Assembly (NCBI GenBank): GCA_037833965.1
Contig: AP031352.1
Span: 2,088,501 to 2,152,500 of the forward strand
Length of the DNA stretch: 64,000 nt
From: Marchantia polymorpha subsp. ruderalis
Taxonomy: Eukaryota > Streptophyta > Marchantiopsida > Marchantiales > Marchantiaceae
Direction: 5' to 3'
Positions 50,538 to 61,283 of the stretch are shown piece by piece; position 1 is the stretch's first letter; the number at the start of each line of letters is the position of its first letter. Position numbers and translations under genes: made by a program. A model generated the notes under the pieces. The model saw nothing but the letters and a program-made list of their open reading frames with translations, was not told the DNA's origin and did no database searches.

Positions 50538-50933
50538 TGTAATAACCCACTAAAGGCTAAAATTGCAATATAGTGGTAGAAAGGTCAAACCCACAGGGAT
50601 AGAGGAACACACAGGGTACAAAGTGTCACATTTAACAGACTATTGAAGAGTTTGAGTTCTCAGGCGACTGTCACTCCCAGAAATACTGCAAGTGTTCACT
50701 TGGAGCTCACTCGGAGGTTACACAGTGTAGCGTACAGCGCGCGCGCACACACACACCTGAAACTACAGAAACACAACCCAGAGATTGGTTAGGACCTCTA
50801 CTTAAGATTTCAGGGTGGGGAAAGTCTCTCGCAAGTACACTCAGCGAATCTGCGGGTAGTGACTCCCAACTCCGGCTTTTACAACCCTTCCACTAGTTTT
50901 CTTCTAGCGTAGGGAACCCGGATTGGACTTCCT
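50538..50933 (-). mobile_element. U5 fragment of a diverged minus-strand LTR
   Basis: On the minus strand it ends GTGGGTTATTACA at 50538 and aligns with U5 of the other copies, with more changes (for example a mixed CG/CA run near 50735). It is interrupted at 50934 by another LTR; the rest is presumably right of the window. Confidence 0.75.
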
Positions 50934-51127
50934 TGTAATAACCCACTAAAGGCTAAAACTGCAATATAGTGGTAGAAAGGTCGAACCCACAGGGACAGAG
51001 GAACACACAGGGTACAAAGTGTCACGTTTAACAGACTATTGAGGAGTTTGAATTCTCAGGCGACTGTCACTCCCAGAAATACTGCAAGTGTCCACTCGGA
51101 GCGCACTCGGAGGTCGCACAGTGCAGC

Positions 51128-51158
<31 letters not shown>

Positions 51159-51886
51159 CTGAAACTACAGAAACACAACCTAGAGACCCGTTAGGACCTC
51201 TACTCAAGATTTCAGGGGGAAAGTCTCTCAAGAGTACACTCAGCGAAGCTGTGGGTAGTGACTTCCAACTCCGGCTTTTACAACACTTCCACTAGCTTGC
51301 TGCTAGCGTAGGAAACCCGGGTTGGACTGCCTACTTCGGATCGAAGTCACTCATACGCGGTGAACAACACTCTCAACTCACAAAACGCGCAGAGAACACA
51401 GGTCCGCACTGAAGAACTCACGGAGAAACATTCCAGTAACACAATAACAGTCTATTGAAGAGTTTGAATTCTCAGGCACTTGTCATTCCCAGAAATACTA
51501 CAGGGGTTACCTCAAAGGCACCTGCTGCAGTGTAACCTGAATTTACAACCAAGGCTTACACGAAGTAGCAAAACTTCACTTTGGCATTCAGGGGAAAAAT
51601 CCCGAAGGAGTACAATCAGAAACGAACACTCGAAGGTGTAGGGGCGAAACTATTCAAGTATCTAACTAGTCACTGGCTCTGAGCATCGGCAATCACCCGC
51701 AGATGTAGATCCGAACTACTCAAGTCTCTAACCAATGTACTAGCTCTGAACATTCGGCCTAAGACCTTCAGCTACAAAATGCGGAACGCCAAGTGGTAGC
51801 TCCTCTTGCGTGGTGACAGAACTAAGGACACAAACACGTAGGGAAAATGAGTTCCTGATCTGCACTTCCGAAATTGGGAAAGAACC

Positions 51887-51915
51887 CAAGGCAAAACGCC
51901 TTGAACTATTTTATA
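51887..51915 (-). promoter_or_regulatory. LTR TATA box and hairpin, diverged LTR
   Basis: TATAAAATA (51907-51915, minus) and CAAGGCGTTTTGCCTTG (51887-51903). This copy carries the A-T version of the second stem pair. Confidence 0.7.
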
Positions 51916-51951
51916 CCTTCTAAGTCCTAACTAGCACTACACTGCACTACG

Positions 51952-54829
51952 CTACACGCCTGCACGGAACCACGCTACACTACACTCCGCGGAACCGGTG
52001 CTACGTTTCCTGCGCGACGGATTGCCGCGCACTAACTCCCTACCCTGCCAGTCTTCCGCTCGACTGCGCAGTCCCAACCGCTGCAACGCCGCGGACACCT
52101 CCACCTCGAGGATGGACATGGTATCCCGCGCCTTAGACAGAAAAGCGTCTAGCTTCTTCGCTACCTTCCGCCGACTCCTGCTGTCGCCTGCCAACAACCC
52201 TGCTGCGCGAAGTTCAAACTCACGCAGTGTGAGTTTCTCCTGTGCCGCCACTTCCCAGTGGGCGTAGCCCTTGAGACAGTGGGCGACACGCCTCGCCGTC
52301 TCCTCCTTCGTGCGATCTGCCTCTCGCCTGCGATCCTCTTCAATTACCACTAATTGCGATTTGGCCTCCGCACGCTGTGCTCTCAATTCACCACACTCTG
52401 ACTGTAGCCTGCGGATTAAATCCTCATCCGCCTGCCGTGCGAGCTGACACTCCGCCAACAAACGCGTCTGTCGCACGAGCTCCTCTGACAGAATCTGATT
52501 CTGAGTTTTCTCAGACATCAAATCCTGCGTGGTCTGCACCACATCCCTAGTGAGCTCTTCCAATCTCTCCTTCCGCATCTTGTCGAGGGCGTGCGATTTC
52601 CTCTCAAGGTTGTACTGCCCCCATAAACAGGCATGCCTCTCCCTCAATTCCCTCAACTCCTGGTCCACCCTAGCTAGTAGCTTGCTAGTGTGGACTTTAG
52701 TGCGAGTCCGCCTGCGCACTAATTCGATGTAAGATCCCGGCTGGAGTGGATCGGCGTATTTATCGAATTTGCGATCCAAGTACTTCAGCAACGGAATCAC
52801 CTGCTCAGAGAGCGCCGCCGCCGGCGCTCCAACAATTTCCTCCTCCTCCTCCTCGGTATCCCTTGCTCCCGACATTGCCTCGGTGGAGCCTTCGTCGTCA
52901 TCATCCGAGTTGAGGATTTCAGTCGCCATTGATTGCGTCGGCGACTGACCCGAGTGGGGCTGCACGTCGTCGACGTGTGCTGCCTCCGAAGGCACCGCTG
53001 CAGCCTCGCTGCTCTTCGCCAAAATGTCTAAGGCGGTGGGCGAATGTGGCCGTGCTACATCCCCGTCGCCCGCTTGTCGGTCTTCAATCGTATGCTCTCT
53101 GCCGCCGACGTCCGCCGCCGAAGGCGATAGAGCGGAGGGTGTCTGCGCGGGGTTTGATTGCGCATCGCGCACCGAAATTTCGTCCCGCGGACTGTCAATC
53201 CGCTCCTCCGTCAGGTGCTGCTCCCTCGATCGGTCCTGCGCGGGGGCTGTGCCTGGCCTGTGCGCAGGCGCAAATGCCGGCGCCTTGTCCGCCGCAGGCG
53301 CAGCGCCGAAGGCGTCTATCGCCAAAGGCGACATAGCCGGGGGCCGCTCGCCCGATGTCCCTTGGCCCGTAGGCCCTACCGCCGAAGGCGCTTCTACCGG
53401 CGGATTAAGGCCTGTGCACAGGCGGACTGCTTCTTCCCACGCGTAGGCGTAGGTCCACGTCCGCTTGTGGTCGCCAATCCGTCGAGGCTCGCCCGTGCGC
53501 AGGCGGAACACCTGTCCGCAACGCACGTGGTAACTCCGGAGGCCCTTGGCCCGTAGGCGGCCTCTCGTCCGTCGAACGTGCAGCGGGGTCCGTTGCTCCT
53601 GCAGACGTCCGCGCTCCCTCGTTCTTCTCCGGCGACGCACTTCCTTTCTCTGTGGCAATCGTCGCCGTGTCCGCGCTGCTGGCTGGTAACACCAGCCTGC
53701 GCGCCTTCTGCTTCGGCCGGCTGTACGATTCGTACAACGGCCGCGGTCGAATGGGAGCAGTGGGTTCTTGATGCTGCTCCTCTTCGGACTCTTCTCTCCA
53801 TCGCCGCTTCCGCGGCACTCTTGCTGCAGGAGTATTTCTCCCTTTGTCCCTCCGCCTTGACGGAGTAGAAGTCGGCGACTCCTCTGCATCAGTGTCGACC
53901 TCATTCTCCCGCACATACCTCCCGGGATGGTCGACGGACAACGGCGGAAAACGAGCAAGCTCCGCCGCGGTCAAACAATTTCGCTGTCGATAAAAATTGA
54001 TGAGGAAAGGAGAGAGATGATTTAGAGTTCCCCCCTTCTCCTCAAAAGCGTGCTGTCGCATCACCCTGTGCAGGATGCTCGCCCAGTGAATTGGAGTTCC
54101 CTCGATGATGCACTCCACAAAAGAGACCTGCCACAATGTGATGTAGCAGGCGCGGTGTGGCTGCAGTAATTGCAGCAGCGCCGTAGCCAAAGTTCGGCGG
54201 AATCGATCCTTGTAATCGCGGGTCTTGTACCCATTCTTGGTAGACTTCCCCCGCTTGAACAGCTCCACAAATTGCGCCTCTTCCTGCTTGGACACCTTGA
54301 CGCTCTCACTATCGAAGAGGAGGTGCCTTGGGATGCCGGCACATCTCCCCAATGCCTGCGCCCAATCTTGGACCGTCCATCGATCAACATGCGGCCGCAA
54401 TCCGCGCATAGGTGGTCCCTGTGGCTCTAGCCACTCGCACACCATATCCACACAGATGTAGTTCCATCCCCATAGCAAGAAATTGAGCTTTCTTGCTATC
54501 AGGCGCTCCTCGAAAGCGCGCAGCCCGTTCTGTGGTAGTCGGAGCGGCAGCATCCGCAATCGGCCCAGTCTCGTCATTGCGTTCTTGGAGTTCGCCTGCT
54601 TGCTAATTCTCCTTCCGCTCCGCTCGAGCTCCTTTCTTCCTCGGCAAACTCTAATCTCCTTCAATTCCAAATCACGCGCACTCACTTCTCCCTCAATTAC
54701 CAAGAAATCCTCTGCGCGGCGATGTCCAGAATGCTTAGCAGCCAGCAGATGGACGCGCGCAGCTCGCACTAGAGAATGGAATCGCGAATTCAAGAATGGA
54801 ACGCTCTCCGCCTCCCGGTCGAAGGTCAT
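51952..54829 (-). pseudogene. U3 protein homologue with one frameshift
   Basis: The N-terminal 474 codons (53405-54829) and the C-terminal part (51952 to about 53410) are in different phases and meet at the palindrome region (RSSPPVHRP, then PVEAPSAVGPTG), where several PVHR repeats and neighbouring codons are missing. Apart from that break both parts are open, and both the tryptophan-rich domain (LNFLLWGWNYICVDMVCEWL) and the coiled-coil domain are well conserved. The break point suggests that the palindromic cluster is a deletion hot spot. Confidence 0.78.
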
Positions 54830-55345
54830 GGTCGGCTATTGCTCGTGAAGGACGACTCAATTGATGGCCGCGCCGGCTCTACGCTAAAACGGTCTCCGCT
54901 CTCACGCGCGGCTTCACGCTCCGCCGACGCCGATTTAACTCTCACGCTCGAATTGGCGAATTTGAACTCCGCGAGGGTACTACGCCGCGGACACGGGTGC
55001 GCAGCGCCGAAGGCGGATTTTCCGCCTTGCGCGGTACACTCGTACGTACCGCTCCTCAGCCAATCCTCCTCTGCCTCGGCGCGTGTGTCCGCATGTCGGA
55101 CAAAAGTTCAACTCCCGCCTGCGCGCAGGCGGACTCCTCGGCGGATTCTCCGCCGACGCGGAACTTCACCCTCCTGTGCACAGGCGCTCGCCTGTGCGCA
55201 GGCGAAGTCCGTCCGCGTCGATGCGCTGGCGCGGAAGGCGTTGACCGCGGTCAACCGACTCCGCCCAGACTGTCCGTTCCTTGTCTCTCTGTCGGCGCTC
55301 TCGCCGCCGCAACTCCGTCCGACCAAGAGCGCATCCATCCGTCCC

Positions 55346-56593
55346 TGTAATAACCCACTAAAGGCTAAAACTGCAATATAGTGGTAGAAAGGTCGAACCC
55401 ACAGGGACAGAGGAACACACAGGGTACAAAGTGTCACGTTTTAACAGACTATTGAGGAGTTTGAATTCTCAGGCGACTGTCACTCCCAGAAATACTGCAA
55501 GTGTCCACTCGGAGCGCACTCGGAGGTCGCACAGTGCAGCGTAACACACACACACACACACACCTGAAACTACAGAAACACAACCCAGAGATCCGTTAGG
55601 ACCTCTACTTCAAGATTTCAGGGGGAAAGTCTCTCACGAGCACACTCGGCAAAGCTGCGGGCAGTGACTTCCAACTCCGGCTTTTACAACGCTTCCACTA
55701 GCTTGCTGCTAGCGTAGGAAACCCGGTTTGGACTACCTACTTCGGATCGAAGTCACTCAGACGCGGTGAACAACACTCTCAACTCACAAAACGCGCAGAG
55801 AACACAGGTCCACACTGAAGGACTCACTGTGAAACATTCCAGTAACACAACAACAGTCTATTGAAGAGTTTGAATTCTCAGGCACTTGTCATTCCCAGAA
55901 ATACTACAGGGGTTACCCTCAAGGCACCTGCTGCAGCGTAACCTGAATTTACAACCAAGGCTTACACGAAGTAGCAAAACTTCACTTTGGCATTCAGGGG
56001 AAAAATCCCAAGGAGTACAATCAGAAAGAAACACTCGAAGGTGTAGGGGCGAAACTGTTCAAGTATCTAACTAGTCACTGGCTCTGAGCATCGGCAGTCA
56101 CCCGCAGGTGCAGATCCGAACTACTCAAGTCTCTAACCAATGTACTAGCTCTGAACATTCGGCCGAAGGCCTTCAGCTACAAAATGCGGAACGCTAAGTT
56201 GTAACTCCTCGTGCGTGGTGACAGAACTCAAGGACACAAACACGCAAAGGAAATGGGTTCCTGATCTGCACTTCTGATGGGAAAGAACCCCAGGCAAAAC
56301 GCCTGGAACTATTTTATACCTTCTAAGTCCTACCTAACACTACACTGCACTACGCTACACGCCTGCACGGAACCACGCTACACTACACTCCGCGGAACCT
56401 GCACTACGTCTCCTGCGCGGCCGACTGCCGCGCACTAACTCTCTACCCTGCCACTCTTCCGCTCGACTGCGCAGTCCCAACCGCTGCAACGCCGCGGACA
56501 CCTCCCCCTCGAGGGCGGACATGGTATCCTGTGCCTTCGACAGGAAGGCCTCGAGCTTCTTTGCTACCTTCCGCCGACTCCTACTGTCGCCTG
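55346..56593 (-). mobile_element. 5.4-kb-type LTR, R-U5 and end of U3, interrupted by element 3
   Basis: It ends GTGGGTTATTACA at 55346 (minus) and is nearly identical to 1423-2430 and to the matching parts of the 5.4-kb LTRs. TATA is at 56310-56318. At 56594 element 3 begins; the remainder should be right of the window. It is itself inserted in the LTR at 50934-55345. Confidence 0.82.
56355..56593 (-). pseudogene. C-terminal fragment of the U3 protein
   Basis: The last 79 codons of the frame (GDSRSRRKVAKKLEAFLSKA...AWFRAGV) are present and then cut by the element 3 LTR at 56594. This is an interruption, not decay. Confidence 0.8.
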
Positions 56594-58430
56594 TGTGAGC
56601 CAAACCTTCCCACCCTTCAGCGTTTGTAGTCCGGGTGGGGGTTCGAACTCCCATAATCTAACTTCTCTGATCGCAAGCCATGTGCTCAAAGTGTATCCAA
56701 GACAACAAGATCATAAACACTTGCTTGTTCACAGACAATTTATCCAGAACGGAAAATGATTACTTGCTGTCTGCTATCTCCACAAGGGCAGCAGACAAAC
56801 TCTTTGTTACATAAAGATCTAACTCAACTCTGGGTGACTTTTTCAACACCACAGCCGCTGTGGTCTATCCTAGATCCCAGTCCCACTCCCAATTCCTACT
56901 CAGACCGCAGTGTCGATTTCTCAGCTTCCACCTTCAGACCCCACCAGATTCCTCTCTCAGATTCAACTTTGCCTTTTCAGTGTCAAATTCAGATTCCGAC
57001 TGTCAGATCTCAGTCTCAGATTTCACTTCACTCTCAGCTCCCATTCTCAGATCTTCCACTCTGATCTCAGATCCCACTCACAGATGTTACACTTCAATCT
57101 CAGATCCCACTCAAATTTCACTCTCTGATACAACTCTCCACCCACGAGAGTTTGCTTCCTCCTACTTCGAACTCTCCACACTCCCCTCCTAATTCTCACC
57201 ACTTCCGTCTCCACACACGCACACCACCAGCTCTCTGTTCCCAGGCCGAACTCCCCACTTCGAAGTTCAAGGCCGAGACACACACAGCCCGCCTGAAAAT
57301 GCAACACTCGCAATGATGGGTAGCTGCCTACTCCCCCTGCGCGACTACATGCCGCCGCCGCCGCCACACCTGTACATTCTACATTCCTGACCACCCGATC
57401 TCCGCCGGAGGGGATCCTCTTCCGCGCACCGCCGAAGGCATCCACCCGCCGAAGACGCACGACCACACCTTTGCTTATCCATAACAGTCACTCCCGACAT
57501 CCATAACTCACAGATCCTAGCTCCGTTTCACAAGTTCGTGGGCTCGTTGGAACGACCAGGTCGAGCTCTTTCCAACGAGACCCTAACTGGGTCAAACCGT
57601 TATGAATTGAGAAAGTTATGCCTGTTTTACCCTTCGCCAAAGGCCTGTTACCTGTTATCACCGAAGGCGCCGGCACGATGTTCGCCGGTTCGATGTCTTC
57701 CGGTTTGATGTTGTTCTACCCTATCCGCCGCTTCCGACGCTCATAACTCAGTGACGCCTTATCCGTTTGAAGAGTTCTTGGTCTCGTTGGAACGAGCGTC
57801 GCGAGTTCTTTCCAACGAGACCCTAATCAAGTCAAACCGTTAACAAATGAAAAAGATATGCCGAGTTTACTGTTTCGCCGATGGCCCTTGCACGATGTTC
57901 ACCGGCTCGGAGTTCGCCGACCCCGAGTTCGCCGAAGGCCTGCTCGCAGTTGTCGCGAAGTCGTCCGAAGCCGGAGATGTTCGCAGCCGGAGACGTCCGG
58001 AGCCGAAGACGTTCGCAGCCGGAGACGTTTGCAACCGGACTTGCCTCAACCCTTCCCATCAGTAACTTCCGACACTCACAACTGAGTGATTCCTCATCCG
58101 TTTGAAGAGTTCTTGGTCTCGTTGGAACGAGCGTTGCGAGCTCTTCCCAAGGAGACACTAACTGAGTCAAGGAGTCACACATTGAAAACGTTATGAGGGT
58201 TTCACTGTTTCGCCGAAGGCCTTTCCCCGAAGGAACTTCACCGAAGGCTCTTCGCCGGAGACCCTGCCCTGAAAGCCCCGTTCCGGACCTTTGCCTACTA
58301 ACTATTACACCAACTCCTAATCTTACCAAAACTTCCAGAAAACTCCGAGCATAATTTTGCAAGAGCTTAAATCTAAAACTTTAACTCTCACAAGGTTAAA
58401 AAGACATGTGAGCACAATTTTGTGCTCACA
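56594..58430 (-). mobile_element. 3' LTR of element 3
   Basis: Ends are TGTGAGCACAAAATTG at 58430 and GGTTTGGCTCACA at 56594 on the minus strand (TG...CA, inverted ends), about 1.84 kb. It lies directly after the pol frame of element 3. It contains the CTCGTTGGAA...TTCCAACGAG module (57543-57579, 57783-57819 and a degenerate one near 58123) and a stretch near 57360-57500 like U3 of the short LTR at 2770-2930. It carries no long frame. A clear polypurine tract was not seen. Confidence 0.7.
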
Positions 58431-58487
58431 TCATTGGCGACCATCAGGGGAAGATTCCAGAATCCTAGCTCTGCAGGCTAGACAGCT

Positions 58488-61283
58488 TCAAATCCGGTAC
58501 TGCTTGCATCTACTTCCCGCAGTGCGTGTGGGGAAAACTTCTCCATTCAACGTTTCCAACTGCACTGAGTTGTTTGGAAATACCTCACGAATCAGATAAG
58601 GCCCTAACCATACTGCATCAAACTTTCCTGGGAACTCAAGCTTCCTACCATCCTGGAGCATCACCATCATACCTGGCCTCAGCGTCCTTTTCTTATGCTT
58701 CTTGTCAAAGGTGATTTTTCTCCTCCGTTGAATGGCCTCAATATGTTGAGCACTCATTCTCCTCCTCTCATCAAGCTCTTCTAATGTCGTCAGCCTATTC
58801 CTTAATGACTGACTGTTTGTAAGCCGTGACTGCACTGCAACTCGGAGTGATTCCACCTCAAATTCGATGGGGAGAGTGGCCTCCAATCCATACACTAACG
58901 AAAACGGCGTTGCCTGGGTTGTTACCTTAAAAGTTGTCCGATAAGCCCACAATGCTGCTGTCAGCTTGGTGTCCCAATCCCTTTTTGAGTCAACCACCGT
59001 TTTGCGAAGAATGCTCACCAGAATCCCATTGACTCGCTCTGTCTGACCATTTGTCTGCGGATGATAAGGAGTCGTTTTTCTGTGATCTATCTCAAACCTA
59101 TCTGTTAATTCTTGAAACATCTCATTCAAGAAGTGCCTGCCCCTATCGCTAACCAGAATCTTGGGACATCCAAACCTTGAAATGATGTTTTCGTACATGA
59201 ATGTGGCAGCATGAGCAGCCGTATTCGTCTTCACCGCTTTTGCTTCCGCCCACTTTGTCAAGTATTCTGTCGCAACTATGATGTAAGCCATGCCTTTTGA
59301 CGAATGAGGATGAATCTCACCGATATAATCAATTCCCCATTTTTCAAAAGGTACAAGTGGCAATGAAACGTGTAGAGGCATCTCCATTCGAAGGTCATTC
59401 CTAGCATACCTCTGACAGGCATCACAGCGCTTCACATATTCATGAGAGTCCCTAAACAACCTAGGCCAGAAGTATCCCGCTCTAAGTATTTTCTGACCTG
59501 TAAGTTGGCCAGAGAAATGTCCTCCACAAGCACTGTCGTGGCAAGCCTCTAAAATTGCAGGAACCTCCACTTCTGACACACACCTTCTCAGAACACCATC
59601 AGCTCCCCTTCTAAACAATCTGTGGCCAATCACTGCAAAATGTCTACTGTTGACTCTCACCTTCCTCCTTTCCTCCTTAGTCCAATCACCTGACAACTGC
59701 TGAGTTGTCAAAAACTCTACTATTCCAGCGTACCATTCTGGCTGAGCTGTGACTACAAAAAGACTATCATCTATCAACCTATCATCTAATGGACTGGTCC
59801 CTACATCCTCCGACAACCTAGATAGATGGTCGGCCTGCAAGTGCATGCGACCAGGTTTATACTCTACAGTGTAGTCAAATTCCTCCAGCAATAAAACCCA
59901 CCTGGCCAATCTTCCACTAAGCTCCGCCTTGTTCACCAGATATTTGATTGCCATATGATCAACGAAGAAAACCACTGGATTGCAGATCAGATAATGTCTA
60001 AACTTCTTGACTGAAAAAACCATGGCCAAGCACTCCCTCTCAGTAGTAGAATAGTTCCTCTCTGCTGGATTCAACTGCCTACTGGCATAAGCGATTGGCA
60101 GGTCCTTCCCCTTCTCCCCTGTAGACTGACATAACGCACTACCCACTGCTACACTACTTGCATCACAGAAAACGTGAAAAGGCATGCTCCAGTCAGGAGG
60201 CCTCAACACCGGATAAGTACTCAACCTGGACTTCAACTCTTCAAAAGCTTCTTGACAAGCATCTGTCCACTCAAACCTGTTCTCCTTCCTCAACAGTTGA
60301 GTAATAGGCACTACAATCTTGGCAAAGTCAGGAATCAACTCTCTATACCACCCTACATGTCCCAATAACTTGGCTACACCCTTAGCATTCGTGGGAGTTG
60401 CCAATCCTTCAATGACTGCAATCTTATCAGGATCCGGTTCTCTTCCCTTCTCACTCACGACATAACCCAAAAGAACTCCTCTCTGAACACCTAGGAATGT
60501 CTTCTCAGGATTCAGAGCTAGCTGCATTCTTCTACATCTAATGAGAGCTTCTCTAACACACTGCAGATGCTCACCAGCACTTGACTGAGTGCTAAAATCG
60601 TCCACAAAAACTGTCATAGACTTGTATAACAGATCTGTGAAAATATACATCACTAACCTTTGGAATGTGGCAGGTGCATTGCACAATCCGAAAGGCATAA
60701 CAACCCATACAAAAGTTCCCCACGGAGTTGTGAAGGCTGTCTTATGAACATCCTGTACAGCTATGGAAATCTGATTGTAGCCAGCATATCCATCCATGAA
60801 TGTGTACCTCGCATGACCCCCAACTTCCTCCAAAAGCAGCGTGATAAAAGGTAAAGGAAAGTGATCCTTCTCAGTACAGGCATTCAGCTTCCTATAATCC
60901 ACACACACTCTAAGTTTCCCATTCTTCTTCTTGACCAAAACCATAGGAGAAACCCAATCCGTGATCTCTACAGGCTTGATGAATCCAGCTTTGAGTAATC
61001 TCTCCAATTCTGCTCGAACTAACAACTGTAACTGTGGGTTCATCCTTCTCTCCTTCTGTCTAATAGGCTTAGCTCCAGGGACCAGCGAAATCCGATGCTC
61101 CACCATTTCACGAGGTACTCCCTTCAACTCATCATACGACCAAGCAAAGGTATCACTGAATTCGTCCACCAACTCACCATACTTCTGTATCTCATCCTCT
61201 CCTAGCTTGGAACCCATCTTCATTTGCTTCAGTTCTCCTCCTCTGATGGACACCTCCACATATTTCCAGTCTTCTTCTGCCAC
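58488..61283 (-). CDS. pol: Pol of element 3: reverse transcriptase, RNase H, integrase
   Basis: An intact 931-codon Ty3/gypsy pol. RT has FMDGYAGY (Asp164) and FVDD (226-229); RNase H has Asp374, Glu416 (STTEREC) and Asp442 (FVDH); integrase has the HHCC finger (His582, His589, Cys620, Cys623), the DDE triad (Asp652 in WGIDY, Asp713 in VSDRG, Glu749 in QTERVNG) and a GPY/F module (LGPYLIREVFPNNS). No chromodomain is visible. It is clearly different from the pol at 5690-8530. It overlaps the end of the gag-protease frame by 55 nt in the -1 phase, so a programmed -1 frameshift is likely. Confidence 0.93.
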   Translation of the reverse strand: MAEEDWKYVEVSIRGGELKQMKMGSKLGEDEIQKYGELVDEFSDTFAWSYDELKGVPREMVEHRISLVPGAKPIRQKERRMNPQLQLLVRAELERLLKAGFIKPVEITDWVSPMVLVKKKNGKLRVCVDYRKLNACTEKDHFPLPFITLLLEEVGGHARYTFMDGYAGYNQISIAVQDVHKTAFTTPWGTFVWVVMPFGLCNAPATFQRLVMYIFTDLLYKSMTVFVDDFSTQSSAGEHLQCVREALIRCRRMQLALNPEKTFLGVQRGVLLGYVVSEKGREPDPDKIAVIEGLATPTNAKGVAKLLGHVGWYRELIPDFAKIVVPITQLLRKENRFEWTDACQEAFEELKSRLSTYPVLRPPDWSMPFHVFCDASSVAVGSALCQSTGEKGKDLPIAYASRQLNPAERNYSTTERECLAMVFSVKKFRHYLICNPVVFFVDHMAIKYLVNKAELSGRLARWVLLLEEFDYTVEYKPGRMHLQADHLSRLSEDVGTSPLDDRLIDDSLFVVTAQPEWYAGIVEFLTTQQLSGDWTKEERRKVRVNSRHFAVIGHRLFRRGADGVLRRCVSEVEVPAILEACHDSACGGHFSGQLTGQKILRAGYFWPRLFRDSHEYVKRCDACQRYARNDLRMEMPLHVSLPLVPFEKWGIDYIGEIHPHSSKGMAYIIVATEYLTKWAEAKAVKTNTAAHAATFMYENIISRFGCPKILVSDRGRHFLNEMFQELTDRFEIDHRKTTPYHPQTNGQTERVNGILVSILRKTVVDSKRDWDTKLTAALWAYRTTFKVTTQATPFSLVYGLEATLPIEFEVESLRVAVQSRLTNSQSLRNRLTTLEELDERRRMSAQHIEAIQRRRKITFDKKHKKRTLRPGMMVMLQDGRKLEFPGKFDAVWLGPYLIREVFPNNSVQLETLNGEVFPTRTAGSRCKQYRI

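Larger units (their letters stand above)
50934..55345 (-). mobile_element. Diverged LTR with U3 frame, interrupted at 55346
   Basis: It ends GTGGGTTATTACA at 50934 (minus strand) and has the R-U5, TATA and U3-frame layout of the 5.4-kb LTRs with moderate divergence. It stops at GCATCCATCCGTCCC (55345), where LTR sequence at other copies continues; a further LTR is inserted there. Whether it belongs to a full element cannot be seen. Confidence 0.8.

Noticed and set aside
56625-56665. tRNA-like B-box word GGGTTCGAACTCCC
   Set aside because: No matching A box or cloverleaf could be found; it lies at the end of the element 3 LTR and looks like chance.
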